Shown: positions 27,354-36,412 of the stretch, piece after piece
Numbering within the stretch: position 1 is the stretch's first letter
Layout: each line of letters opens with the position of its first letter
From: Alishewanella longhuensis
Lineage (GTDB): Bacteria; Pseudomonadota; Gammaproteobacteria; Enterobacterales; Alteromonadaceae
DNA: 64,000 nucleotides
Direction of reading: 5' to 3'
NCBI RefSeq assembly: GCF_014653435.1
Contig: NZ_BNAO01000006.1
Span: 62,711 to 126,710, forward strand
Program-made: the position numbers and the translations under genes
The notes under the pieces: model-generated
What the model was told of the DNA's origin: nothing
The model's input: only the letters and a program-made list of their open reading frames with translations
Database searches by the model: none

Positions 27354-28217
27354 TTAGGTCGGACGGCCTTTAGCAAAAATTACCAAGGTAATGCCGAAAC
27401 AAATTGCCAGTGCCGCTAACACCAGGCGCACAGTAACAGGCTCTTGCAACAACAGTATGCCAGCTACCGCCGCTAACAAGGGTACGCTTAATTGCAATGT
27501 CGCAGCGCTACTAGCCGTTAACTGCGGCAACACACTGTACCAGATAGCATAGCCAACACCGGAGGTCAGGATGCCAGATAACAACGCATAACATAGTCCG
27601 ATAACATCAAAGCGAGCGTTGGCAAAGAATACCAGGCTGAGCAGCAAAGCCATGGGCACGGCCAGCACAAAGTTACCGGCAGTCACCTGCAACGGATGAC
27701 CAGCGCCTTTACCGCGCAGCGAATACAGGCCCCAGGCCATGCCAGCAGCCAACATTAACAACGCCGCCGGCAACGAGGCACCAGCGTCACCCGGCCATAA
27801 CAGCACTGCCAACCCCAATAAGGCTAACCCTAACCCCAGCCATTGCCATAGTGCCAGGCGCTCACCGCGCCAAATACCATAGCCAATCATGGTCGCTTGT
27901 ACTGCACCAAATAAAATGAGCGCGCCCATGCCGGTATCCAATTGGGTATAGGCAAAAGAAAAGCCGGCGGCATACCCAAATAATGCCAATGCCGAAAGCC
28001 AATTGCCCTGCCCTACAGCAGCGGTTTTGGCATAATGCAGCCGCGCCAGCAGCCACAACACCAAAGCGCCAGACACTAAACGCACTGTGGTAAAACTGGC
28101 GGCATCAATAGTGGTATGTGCCAGCGCCAACCGACATAACAACGAATTACCGGCAAACGCCAGTAGCGCCAAAAAAGTGAGTAGCGCTAAACGCATAGCA
28201 GGAAGTTTGCCAGTCAT
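27354..28217 (-). CDS. EamA/DMT-superfamily transporter
   Basis: 287 residues from the ATG at 28217 (MTGKLPAMRLALLTF), with AGGA about 11 bases upstream; an ATG at 28256 or 28196 is also possible. Ten hydrophobic helices form the two EamA repeats. The first includes AGNSLLCRLALA and SFTTVRLVSGALVLWLLAR; the second includes GMAWGLYSLRGKG and TSGVGYAIWYSVLPQLTAS. It is an inner-membrane metabolite or drug exporter of unknown substrate. The gene follows the MipA/OmpV gene on the same strand. Confidence 0.85.
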   Translation of the reverse strand: MTGKLPAMRLALLTFLALLAFAGNSLLCRLALAHTTIDAASFTTVRLVSGALVLWLLARLHYAKTAAVGQGNWLSALALFGYAAGFSFAYTQLDTGMGALILFGAVQATMIGYGIWRGERLALWQWLGLGLALLGLAVLLWPGDAGASLPAALLMLAAGMAWGLYSLRGKGAGHPLQVTAGNFVLAVPMALLLSLVFFANARFDVIGLCYALLSGILTSGVGYAIWYSVLPQLTASSAATLQLSVPLLAAVAGILLLQEPVTVRLVLAALAICFGITLVIFAKGRPT

Positions 28218-28271
28218 TACTATAAGTATCCTATAACAGCACCGTTTTAAAAGCACTGTTACCTTAACTGC

Positions 28272-29099
28272 TTAGAAAACGTAAATAAAGCCGATACCTA
28301 CTTCTGCTTCAAAGTCACCACGGGCAATCGGGCTTTTGCGAACAGCACTGCTAAAATGCTCATACAGTGCCTCGCCGTAAATCTGCCAGTTATCGTTTAC
28401 ATAATGGCGATAATTATAATTGATGCCGATAGAGCGGAAGCCACCCCCCATATCGGTTGCTGCTAAACCCGATGCCGCCGATTGCTCAGCGGTGATGCCG
28501 AAATCTTTATTGGCATATTTACTATCGTGAAATACCGCAACAATATTCACTTCAGAGCCTGAACCATCAAACTTCTCGCCGAACCGACGACCCACACCGA
28601 ATAAGCCCAGATTACCATTCCCACCGGTGACAACACGACCCACCAGCCAATAGCGCCAATCGGCTGCAAAGGCGCGACGGCTTTGCAGAACTAATTCAAA
28701 GCCCTCGTCACTTTCACCAAGCCCATCCAGATAGCCTTTTTTAGAATCACTTTCAGCACGCCCCTCATCAAAGCCAACAAGGGCTTCGAATAACCAAGTG
28801 TCTGCACGTAAGCCGCGCCAGCCTATGGCCTCACCGACCCAATAGAACACGTCATTGCCGCGCCGCCATTGCAAACCACCGGCCGGTTCAAGCTCCAAAC
28901 CAAATTCGTCCGATCCTTCGTAGGCGGTTTCGTACTCAATACCCGCACCTAACGCAAAACTCCAGCCATCTTTGCCCCGACTAAAATCATCAATAGATGG
29001 CAAAGGCACCAAGGCGGTTTTTGTATCTTGCGCTAGCGCTGATGGCAAGAGCAAGCTATGGATGAATAAGGTTGTGCACAACACTATCAGTTTCTTCAT
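28272..29099 (-). CDS. MipA/OmpV family outer-membrane protein
   Basis: 275 residues with a clear signal peptide (MKKLIVLCTTLFIHSLLLPSALAQ is split at Ala23). The mature part starts with a GWSFALGAGIEYETAYEGSDE strand, has alternating aromatic beta strands and ends in a C-terminal Phe (GFIYVF), which is the outer-membrane insertion signal. The N-terminal GxGxxYxxxYEGSD motif is typical of MipA/OmpV. E. coli MipA scaffolds MltA and PBP1b; OmpV of Vibrio is an outer-membrane antigen and porin. Role here unknown. Confidence 0.88.
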   Translation of the reverse strand: MKKLIVLCTTLFIHSLLLPSALAQDTKTALVPLPSIDDFSRGKDGWSFALGAGIEYETAYEGSDEFGLELEPAGGLQWRRGNDVFYWVGEAIGWRGLRADTWLFEALVGFDEGRAESDSKKGYLDGLGESDEGFELVLQSRRAFAADWRYWLVGRVVTGGNGNLGLFGVGRRFGEKFDGSGSEVNIVAVFHDSKYANKDFGITAEQSAASGLAATDMGGGFRSIGINYNYRHYVNDNWQIYGEALYEHFSSAVRKSPIARGDFEAEVGIGFIYVF

Positions 29100-29701
29100 A
29101 AAATATTTCCTGTACTAATTGAACAAAGTGCCAACTAATCTATACATTAGCATTTACGAGTTTTCCTACTAAAAGATCAGATAATTACAAATCATGTTTG
29201 AACGTTAGAGCAGCATTGTTATTCTTATTAGTATGCCACGAAAGGCGAGAGATGACCTGCGATGCTTCATTTACCGGCATAACGGTATAGCTTTCGGTGG
29301 CAAGCGCCTTTCCAGCCATTGTTGATTTCCCAGATCAGACTCAGAATAGCAACATGCTTGTGGCTGAATTTAACGGTCACTAAACAGCTCATCTTGCTAT
29401 CTTCCAACAGTTCACGGTGTTTTTTTTGATTCAGTGTCAGGAGTATGACAAAGCTAATGTGACTAAAATGTCTCGGAATTTACGACATCTAGTTATGACT
29501 TTTTTGCTGCTCTAGCAGCCTGGTAATGCGAGAAGATAGGGTGGCTTTGAGCGCAAAGCGGTTCACCGATGCGTTGTAGATGTATAGACTCCCATCCCTT
29601 AGGGAGAATATGGTGAAGGTGTCATACCACCCAATGTTGATGTGAACGGTTTGCGCTACCGCAGTAGCGCAACTGTCAGGCAATGTGCATTTTGAATTAT
29701 A
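29100..29701. other. 600-base gap without a convincing gene
   Basis: Between the MipA gene and the esterase gene no ORF has both a good start and family-like sequence. Minus-strand frames around 29262-29460 and 29489-29683 are partly open and could be decayed coding DNA, but I recognise neither. A 9-bp hairpin (29651-29672) lies just past the esterase stop. The region upstream of 29099 is AT-rich and probably carries the MipA promoter. Confidence 0.5.
29651..29672 (-). terminator. Hairpin downstream of the esterase gene
   Basis: TTGCGCTAC and GTAGCGCAA form a perfect 9-bp stem with a 4-base loop, 30 bases after the esterase stop. There is no strong T-run, so its strength as a terminator is uncertain. 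Confidence 0.5.
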
Positions 29702-30892
29702 TTAGATGCCTGCTTGCAACCATTCCAGTGCCGCAGGGAATCGGCGCGACCAGTCCACTTCGCAGTGTCGTCCAACATCATCCTTCACCAACTTAAGATT
29801 TTCCGGGTTAAACCCCTGTTTGAGCAACAGGCTATTTAATTGTTCAATCTGCTCGTAATTGCCATATTCCATCTGCCCTATATCAAAATATATTTTGCTA
29901 TTACCGATAGTTTGGTGGTGCTTGATGGCTTCGAATAACACATTTTTTCCGTCCATATTTTCAATCGCTAAAGCCGGTGAAAATGCGGCGGTAAAACCAA
30001 AGGTGTCGCTATGCGCCAGTGCGGCATAGATGGCCATTAAGCCGCCCAGTGAGCTGCCCGCTAAACCGGTGCTGGCGGGCTGTGGATTAGTGCGGTAGCT
30101 GCTGTCGATAAAGGGTTTTAGTGTGTCCTTAATCGAGCGAATAGTTAATTCACCCTGGCCTTGTCTGGCCTTGCCATCGCGATCTTTAAAATCCCAGGGG
30201 TTGTATTCAACCCAGCGCTGGGCGCTATTGGGCACCGCCACCACAATCATTTCATCCAAAGTGCCAGCGGTGGTCAGATCTTCCAGCAGCTCATCAATGC
30301 GCCATTCATCGCTATGTGCTGAGTGAGCGTTAAAAATATTTTGGCCATCCAACATATATAAAACCGGGTAGGTTTTGTGAGTGTTGTGTTGATAGGATTT
30401 GGGAAGATAAACGTATATATCACTGCTGCGAGCAAATTGTGGCAGAGTAAAATCTTTATGCTGTATTATGCTGCCGCTTAAACTCGGCTCAGCTGTTTTT
30501 AATGGCTTATCGCCGGTCCAAAGCGGAATATGCACTGCCATTTCGGCATCGCTACCCGTTGCCTGATATAGATAGATACATTGGCTTTTTGCCATTTCGT
30601 TGGCGGGCATCAGTTGCCAATCTTTGTTTTTTACCAAGGTGAAAAATACATTTTTTTCGGTGACGGGAATGGTAGCGCTCAGCTCCCCCTTGTCGGCTCT
30701 AAGTGGGTAAGCCTTGTCCCCCTCCAGCGCCCAATCATTAAAACTGCCGACCAGATGAACAGTTTCATCGACAGAGTAATCAGCGGGTGGTGTCACCTTG
30801 ATGGTTAAGGTAGGTGCTGCCGGATTTTTGTCGGTGCATGCGCTTAGGGCTAAAACAGCGGCGATTGTCAGGAAGGTTTTGTTATGAGCCAT
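29702..30892 (-). CDS. Fes/IroE-like alpha/beta-hydrolase esterase, lipoprotein
   Basis: 396 residues from the ATG at 30892 (or 30895, overlapping the upstream stop as TGATG). The signal peptide ends in lipobox ALSAC (Cys19). Residues about 30-120 are an E-set/CBM48-like domain (VHLVGSFNDWALEGDKAYPL). The esterase domain (PF00756 type) shows YPVLYMLDGQNIFN near 180, nucleophile Ser281 in GLAGSSLGG, a late Asp and His in DDVGRHCEVDW. Relatives include enterochelin esterases and feruloyl/acetyl esterases; the E-set plus esterase layout also occurs in xylan esterases. Substrate unresolved. It is cotranscribed with the upstream flavoprotein. Confidence 0.85.
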   Translation of the reverse strand: MAHNKTFLTIAAVLALSACTDKNPAAPTLTIKVTPPADYSVDETVHLVGSFNDWALEGDKAYPLRADKGELSATIPVTEKNVFFTLVKNKDWQLMPANEMAKSQCIYLYQATGSDAEMAVHIPLWTGDKPLKTAEPSLSGSIIQHKDFTLPQFARSSDIYVYLPKSYQHNTHKTYPVLYMLDGQNIFNAHSAHSDEWRIDELLEDLTTAGTLDEMIVVAVPNSAQRWVEYNPWDFKDRDGKARQGQGELTIRSIKDTLKPFIDSSYRTNPQPASTGLAGSSLGGLMAIYAALAHSDTFGFTAAFSPALAIENMDGKNVLFEAIKHHQTIGNSKIYFDIGQMEYGNYEQIEQLNSLLLKQGFNPENLKLVKDDVGRHCEVDWSRRFPAALEWLQAGI

Positions 30893-30894
30893 CA

Positions 30895-32076
30895 TCAACA
30901 ATACTGCCCTGCTACCCAGCCGGAGGCCCAGGCCCATTGGAAGTTATAGCCCCCTAACCAGCCAGTCACGTCCACCACTTCGCCAATAAAATACATGCCG
31001 GGTTGGTTTTTCGCTTCCATGGTTTTAGAGGAGAGCTCATTGGTATCTACGCCGCCAAGGGTCACTTCCGCGGTACGATAACCCTCGGTGCCATTGGGTT
31101 TAAAGATATAGCAGCTTAAGGCTTGGTCGAGTCGCTCAATATTTTTGGCATGTAGCGCTTTTAGCGGTTGGTTTTGAAATACCTGTAGCTCCAGCAGTTT
31201 TTCCACTAAGCGTTTCGGTAAGATCTTGGCTAAAGCGGTTTTTAGCTCTTGCGCCGGATGCTGTTGCTGCTGCTCGCTTAAAAAGCTGGCGATAGCCTGC
31301 TCTGGTGCCAGGTTAATCGTTAGCTCATCCCCCGGTTGCCAGTAATTAGAAATTTGCAAAATGGCTGGGCCACTTAGGCCACGATGGGTAAACAGCATAT
31401 CTTCTGGGAACACGACATTATTGGCTTCGGCCGTTACCGGCAGCGACACACCGCTAATTTCTTCAAATACGGCTTTATCACTGGGTTGCCAGGTGAGCGG
31501 CACTAAACCGGCGCGCACCGGCAGCACCTTTAAGCCAAATTGCTCAGCCAGTTGAAAGCCAAAAGCAGTGGCGCCTAAATTGGGCAAACTTAAGCCGCCA
31601 CAGGCCACCACCAGGCTTTGACATTGCCGGGTGAGCTGGGGGGTTACTACCTGATACTGACCATCAGCAAAGGTCACGTTGCTGATCTCTTGCTGTAGGG
31701 CAATTTGCACGCCGGCTTTATCACATTCCTGCTGCAGCATATCGACAATATCTTTGGCGCTATTATCGCAAAATAGCTGCCCCAGCGTTTTCTCGTGATA
31801 GGCAATGCCATATTGCTGCACCAGAGCAATAAAATCCCACTGGGTATAGCGGCTTAAGGCCGATTTACAAAAATGCCGGTTTTCCGATAAGTAATTAGCG
31901 GGGCTAGCGTAGATATTGGTAAAGTTACAGCGACCACCGCCCGACATCAGAATTTTCCGGCCGATCCGTTTGCCGTTATCCAGCACTAAGGTTTTACGGC
32001 CGCGTTTCGCCGCTTCAATGGCACAAAACAAACCGGCAGCACCGGCACCTATTACAATAACATCCCACTGCTGCAT
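30895..32076 (-). CDS. YhiN/HI0933-family FAD-dependent oxidoreductase
   Basis: 393 residues. The FAD-binding Rossmann motif is VIVIGAGAAGLFCAIEAAKRG at 6-26 (split here as GAGAAG), followed by KILMSGGGRCNFTN near 41-54, a central IACGGLSLP-like run (VACGGLSLPNLGATAFG), and the C-terminal GEVVDVTGWLGGYNFQWAWASG that closes over FAD. These define the HI0933 (TIGR00275) family. Reaction unknown for this subgroup; the BaiN paralogue is involved in bile-acid reduction elsewhere. It begins two bases after waaA-kdkA ends and overlaps the start of the esterase gene. Confidence 0.9.
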   Translation of the reverse strand: MQQWDVIVIGAGAAGLFCAIEAAKRGRKTLVLDNGKRIGRKILMSGGGRCNFTNIYASPANYLSENRHFCKSALSRYTQWDFIALVQQYGIAYHEKTLGQLFCDNSAKDIVDMLQQECDKAGVQIALQQEISNVTFADGQYQVVTPQLTRQCQSLVVACGGLSLPNLGATAFGFQLAEQFGLKVLPVRAGLVPLTWQPSDKAVFEEISGVSLPVTAEANNVVFPEDMLFTHRGLSGPAILQISNYWQPGDELTINLAPEQAIASFLSEQQQQHPAQELKTALAKILPKRLVEKLLELQVFQNQPLKALHAKNIERLDQALSCYIFKPNGTEGYRTAEVTLGGVDTNELSSKTMEAKNQPGMYFIGEVVDVTGWLGGYNFQWAWASGWVAGQYC

Positions 32077-32077
32077 C

Positions 32078-34180
32078 TTATTTCTGCTCTGTTGTGGTTA
32101 AGGGCGTGGCTGCCGCTAACTGCTGTTGATAACCTTGTTGCAAGCTTTGCCAATCGGCTTCCTGCCAGTGAAACACCGCTAACTTACCCTTTTCTTTATT
32201 CAAGGAGCGCAATAAACGCGCTAAATTCTGCGCTGTCCATTCCCCCGGTGGGCGGCGGTTACATTTATCAAAATCAATCAGCCACACTTTACCGGCGGCA
32301 TCGAGCATAATATTGCGGCAATTTAGATCCGAGTGATATACCCCCAGCTGATGCATTTGCGCAATAGCGGCGCCCACCGCTTGCCACTCTAAGGTAGTAA
32401 TAGCGCGCTGCTGTAATATCGCGGCTAAGTCTTTGCTGTTTGGAATAAGCTCAATTAGTAAATCGGCGCGGTAAATCAGGCCGCTACGCTGATAACTGGC
32501 AGCAACCGGACGCGGTACTGCTAAACCTTGCGCGCGCATCCAGCTTAATAATTGGTATTCCTGCATGGCGCGGCTTTTGGCCACTGGCTGTAACCAGAAT
32601 TGATCGTGCAAAACCTTCCCAACTAAGCCACCGCGATAATAATGCCTAAGCACCAGTTTATGCTCGCCATGCTGCAGAAAATAGGCGGTATTACGGCCGG
32701 TAGAGCTGCCAATTATCGCTTGCTGTTGTTGCCACCATTGGCTTTGAAAGTGCTTGGCCGTGACGTCGCTAAAAAACTGTGGATCAAACCAATAACTGCT
32801 GCCCGCTTGTGTAATGCTTTGATAAGCCGCTGGCACCGAAGGCTGTATTCTTGGAGGTGTAGCTAACTGATGTTTGGACATACCGCTTCCTGATAAAAGT
32901 GCATCTATTGCCGCCAGAGTACGCGCAGTGGCGCCCTGTTGCTGCAAGAAAAAGTGTTGCGCTCTTTGCCCTTGTGTGTGGCGGGCGGCCGCATCGGCCA
33001 ATAACATTTGGCAATTGTTGAATAAGGCCTGACTGTCGGCTACCAGCGCTACGGCTTGCTGTTGCTGTAATTGCCGGTAGGCGTCTTTAAAATTAAAAAT
33101 ATGCGGCCCGCTCTGTACGGCTTTAGCAAAACAGATAGCCTCCAGCGGATTATGGCCACCACGGGCAATTAGGCTACCGCCAATAAACACCAGATCGGCC
33201 AATTGATACCAGGCCAGCAGCTCGCCCATGGAGTCGCCCAGAGCAATATCAGCAGTAAGCTCTGGCAACACTGCCGTTTGCTCTGCCGCGAGACTACTAC
33301 GCCGCCATAAGCTTAACCCTGCCTGCTGCACCAGCTCGGCTACTTTATCAAAACGCTCTGGATGGCGCGGCACCAGTAGCAGCAATAACGACGGAAATTG
33401 CTGCTTTAACCTGGGATAAAGTGCCAGCAACTGTTCGTCTTCACCGGCATGCGTACTGGCTGCTACCCAGACTAACCGCCTGGCAAAGGCCGGCTTAAAC
33501 TGTTCAAGTAACCCAGCGGTGGTGGCGGGAATAGCCAGTTCAAACTTTAAATTACCGCTCACCGCTAAGGCGCCATTATAACCCAGCGTACGAAAGCGCT
33601 GGCTGCTAGCCTTATCCTGGGTTAGCAGCAGGCTAATATTGCCAAGTAACGGTTTAGTGAGTGCTGCAAAGCGGCGGTAGCCTTTGGCTGACTTGGCAGA
33701 TAAACGGGCATTGACCACCACCACCGGAATAGCGCGCTTGGCACAGCCCGCTAGCAAGTTGGGCCAGAGCTCAGTTTCCAAAATAACCAGCAACGCAGGC
33801 TGTAGTGCTGTTAAAAACCGCCTAACCGCACCAGGATAATCCAGCGGTAAGTAACAATGCTGTACGCTGCTACCAAAACGACTTTGAATAGTGGCAGAGC
33901 CGGTTGGCGTGGTGCAGGTTACTGTGATGCTTTTTCCCGGGTATTGCTGTTGTAACTGTTGAATCAGTGGCGTGGCCGCGATGACCTCGCCGACCGATAC
34001 CGCATGCACCACTATCCCACCCGGTGTTAGCTGTTTAGCCTTTAATCCAAAAGCAAAACGCTCCGGCAAACGCTGCCGATAGGCGGGATCTTTGCGCGAG
34101 CGCCAGTAAAAATAAGCCAGCAAGCACGGGCAAGCCAGATATAGCAGTATGCGATAAAACTGTAATGTCACCCTTGCCAC
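32078..34180 (-). CDS. waaA-kdkA: Fused Kdo transferase (WaaA/KdtA) and Kdo kinase (KdkA)
   Basis: 700 residues from a GTG directly after the upstream stop. Residues 1-433 are a full WaaA: N-terminal membrane anchor, YRQRLPERFA near 36, HAVSVGEVIAATPLI, VILETELWPNLL, and RGGHNPLEAICFAKAV near the end. It transfers Kdo from CMP-Kdo to lipid IVA. Residues 434-700 are a full KdkA: GRNTAYFLQHGEHKLVLRHYYRGGL, then the kinase-like HSDLNCRNIMLD and WLIDFDKC. It phosphorylates Kdo on mono-Kdo endotoxin. In Haemophilus and Vibrio these are separate genes. An internal ATG at 32881 has AGGAAG at proper spacing, so free KdkA may also be made. Confidence 0.93.
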   Translation of the reverse strand: MARVTLQFYRILLYLACPCLLAYFYWRSRKDPAYRQRLPERFAFGLKAKQLTPGGIVVHAVSVGEVIAATPLIQQLQQQYPGKSITVTCTTPTGSATIQSRFGSSVQHCYLPLDYPGAVRRFLTALQPALLVILETELWPNLLAGCAKRAIPVVVVNARLSAKSAKGYRRFAALTKPLLGNISLLLTQDKASSQRFRTLGYNGALAVSGNLKFELAIPATTAGLLEQFKPAFARRLVWVAASTHAGEDEQLLALYPRLKQQFPSLLLLLVPRHPERFDKVAELVQQAGLSLWRRSSLAAEQTAVLPELTADIALGDSMGELLAWYQLADLVFIGGSLIARGGHNPLEAICFAKAVQSGPHIFNFKDAYRQLQQQQAVALVADSQALFNNCQMLLADAAARHTQGQRAQHFFLQQQGATARTLAAIDALLSGSGMSKHQLATPPRIQPSVPAAYQSITQAGSSYWFDPQFFSDVTAKHFQSQWWQQQQAIIGSSTGRNTAYFLQHGEHKLVLRHYYRGGLVGKVLHDQFWLQPVAKSRAMQEYQLLSWMRAQGLAVPRPVAASYQRSGLIYRADLLIELIPNSKDLAAILQQRAITTLEWQAVGAAIAQMHQLGVYHSDLNCRNIMLDAAGKVWLIDFDKCNRRPPGEWTAQNLARLLRSLNKEKGKLAVFHWQEADWQSLQQGYQQQLAAATPLTTTEQK
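32886..32891 (-). promoter_or_regulatory. Internal ribosome binding site before the KdkA half
   Basis: The minus strand reads AGGAAG, then four bases, then the in-frame ATG (32881) of MSKHQLATPP, which starts the KdkA domain. This looks like the original kdkA ribosome site kept inside the fused frame. Confidence 0.6.
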
Positions 34181-35311
34181 CTAACGACCAGAAGTCTCAT
34201 GCTCTGGCCTTGCCAGTTTCCTAAATAAGGCTTCATAGTGCTGATTCATACGCTCCCGACTAAACTCTGTTAATGCTCTGGTGCGACCATTATCAGCAAC
34301 AACCTGCAAGCTTGTTGCATGTTGCAGACAGTGTTTAATGCGCTCGGCTAAAGCTCTGGCATCATTTTCAGCCACTAAAAAACCATCTTCACCATTACGC
34401 AATACTTCCTGAATACCCGGTACTGCAGAACCAATAGCAATGCAACCAGCCGCCATACCTTCCAGTAACGCAAGCGGCATTCCTTCATAATGTGAGCTAA
34501 GCACTGCCAACTGATTTTGCTGCAACAATGCTGGCACATTGCGTACCACACCTAAAAATTGTACTTGCTCTGCAATACCTAATGTAGCGGCTAATTTTTC
34601 GAGTGGTTTACGGTGCAAAGACTTTCCGCCACCGGCTAATAGCAGCTTAGGCGTTACGCCTTGTAGTTTTAACAAGGCGAGGGCTTGAAACAAGGTTGCA
34701 TGATCTTTTTGCTTTGAGAAGCGCGACACCATAACTATGTCAGGATTACGTTCAATCAAAGGAGGCACGGCCATCTCAAAGGGCACTGTATTAATACCAT
34801 TGGAAATAGCATAACAGCGCTCAGCAGGCATACCTTGTGCAAGTAATACTGCTTTTACACCTTCAGAACAGCCAACAATAGCGGCTGTGCGCTGGCTTAA
34901 CCAACGCGACTGGGCTAAGCGCCAACGGTTGTAACGCTCTTTTGTATTATGCTCCACGTGCACCAGCACAGGTACCTTGGCCAATAAGCCTGCATAACGG
35001 CCCCATAAGTGTTCACTAAAACCATGGGCAACTAATACATCGGGCTGTTGCGCTTTGCACAATTTAACTAACGCCAGTATGGTGGCAATCTTACTCCACC
35101 CCGGCACAACCGCTAATGGCAGACCTTGCTCTTGTAGTTCTCGGATACGAGCAGGATCACCGCGACGTTTTTTCCGTAATACCAACATCGGACTGATATG
35201 CTCAGAATCGAGCGCGGCACGTACAAGCGAAATAGCTACCTGTGTAGCACCACCCGAAAAGCCGCCAGTGACAAAATGCAGAACACGGATTTTTCCTGCA
35301 GTATCAGGCAT
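34181..35311 (-). CDS. GT4-family glycosyltransferase, probably LPS core
   Basis: 376 residues with the GT-B fold. The N-terminal FVTGGFSGGATQVAISLVRA glycine-rich loop binds acceptor; HVEHNTKERYNRWRL lies mid-N-domain; the C-domain has IVMVSRFSKQKDHATLFQAL, LLLAGGGKS and the donor-binding HYEGMPLALLEGMAAG (an EX7E motif) near 280-296. It transfers a sugar from an NDP-sugar with retention. It abuts waaA-kdkA (stop TAG directly followed by the GTG), so a lipopolysaccharide core role is likely. Donor and acceptor are unknown. Confidence 0.9.
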   Translation of the reverse strand: MPDTAGKIRVLHFVTGGFSGGATQVAISLVRAALDSEHISPMLVLRKKRRGDPARIRELQEQGLPLAVVPGWSKIATILALVKLCKAQQPDVLVAHGFSEHLWGRYAGLLAKVPVLVHVEHNTKERYNRWRLAQSRWLSQRTAAIVGCSEGVKAVLLAQGMPAERCYAISNGINTVPFEMAVPPLIERNPDIVMVSRFSKQKDHATLFQALALLKLQGVTPKLLLAGGGKSLHRKPLEKLAATLGIAEQVQFLGVVRNVPALLQQNQLAVLSSHYEGMPLALLEGMAAGCIAIGSAVPGIQEVLRNGEDGFLVAENDARALAERIKHCLQHATSLQVVADNGRTRALTEFSRERMNQHYEALFRKLARPEHETSGR

Positions 35312-35354
35312 AAGGTCCTCAATCGACTAAAAGTTACACAGATTTAAAAACTAA

Positions 35355-35383
35355 AAATCCCCAGTAATGCTTACAGGGGATTT
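35355..35383 (-). terminator. Hairpin terminator with T-run
   Basis: AAATCCCC and GGGGATTT form an 8-bp stem; on the minus strand the second arm runs into TTTTTAGTTTTT. It lies downstream of the gene at 35433 and before the GT4 gene, separating the two units. Confidence 0.8.
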
Positions 35384-35432
35384 AGCGCACACTTCTTTAA
35401 TTTCAACAACAGCTTGCCAGAAGGCGCTTAAT

Positions 35433-36173
35433 TTATCGCCACAAATCAGCGACCCACTGCACAGGCATAACCCGGCGATACCACTTACCGCTTACCCCGG
35501 CAATAGCGTCAGGCGGGTTTGGCTTACCATGAAACGCCACTATTTTAGCACCTTTAGGGATAGTGGCAGGTTTAAACCAGCACATCAGCGCGCCAGGTAA
35601 ACAATGCCGCTTAAAGCTGACGCACCAGCCTTCTGGCCAATATTGTAGTTTGCCTTGCTTAGACAGGTTTTGCGTTACAAACTCTTGCTCGTTACGCACC
35701 TTTGCCAACTCGCGCTCTTTATGGTTTTTCAACAAATCAATTAAGTCGCTGTGAGAACCAATATCGTAGCGGTATACCGAGGTATTGCCGGTATCGTCCG
35801 ATTTATCCCACTCTTTAATCACATAGAACTCGCCTTTAGGCTCAAAGAAACAGTCGATATTATCAACAATCACCACATCTAAATCGATAAATAAGGTGGG
35901 GCCCATTAAGTCATACAGGGGATCAGCAAAACTGGTCACTTTTAACCAACCATGGCCAAAGGTCCAGGGCTGGCGTTCGTCAAAGTCTTTAAAACCAACG
36001 GCTGGAATATCTTTTACTTCAATATGGCTATCAATACCTACGGCATCATCGGTTAAACAAATAAACCGAAAAGGCAAGGTCAGATTGCGACTTACCATAG
36101 CATGCAGCTTGTTGACATACTCAGGGCCATATTTTTTGCCCCACTTAATACACAGTACATTTACTGTTGTCAT
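35433..36173 (-). CDS. Putative glycosyltransferase (GT-A-like, DxD protein)
   Basis: 246 residues from the ATG at 36173, chosen for GAGGA five bases upstream; an ATG at 36188 is possible. It begins TTVNVLCIKWGKKYGPEYVNKLHAMV, has FICLTDD, then GPTLFIDLDVVIVDN with a DLD metal-binding motif near residue 90, and later WPEGWCVSFKRHCLP and IVAFHGKPNP. This pattern is that of GT8-like sugar transferases (nucleotide-sugar, Mn2+-dependent), though the family is uncertain. Its neighbours are GT4 and GT2 genes. Confidence 0.7.
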   Translation of the reverse strand: MTTVNVLCIKWGKKYGPEYVNKLHAMVSRNLTLPFRFICLTDDAVGIDSHIEVKDIPAVGFKDFDERQPWTFGHGWLKVTSFADPLYDLMGPTLFIDLDVVIVDNIDCFFEPKGEFYVIKEWDKSDDTGNTSVYRYDIGSHSDLIDLLKNHKERELAKVRNEQEFVTQNLSKQGKLQYWPEGWCVSFKRHCLPGALMCWFKPATIPKGAKIVAFHGKPNPPDAIAGVSGKWYRRVMPVQWVADLWR

Positions 36174-36412
36174 AGAATCCTCGGTCACAGATAGCGCTAT
36201 TGGTCAGTTCAGATCCTAATAGGCTAAATTGGTTCGGTCAAATTGCAATTTTTTTGCTAATGCTGTCAATCATACCCGTTAACCGCCCAGTTGGCACAAA
36301 ATTTTCTATTTTTGGGTATTTTATGCCCAAGCAATGCAAGGCAGTAATGAACTGTTCATACTTAACTGCTAACATTACGCTTGCATTTTATTTCTTGATT
36401 AGAAGCCTTTTG

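Noticed and set aside
29489-29683. 64-codon minus-strand ORF next to the esterase gene
   Set aside because: Its only start is a TTG inside a perfect hairpin, it has no ribosome site and no recognisable family sequence.
36200-36412. 71-residue N-terminal extension of the GT2 glycosyltransferase
   Set aside because: GT2 proteins begin at the SLIIPFYN strand; the extension lacks family sequence and a ribosome site, so the ATG at 36413 was taken.
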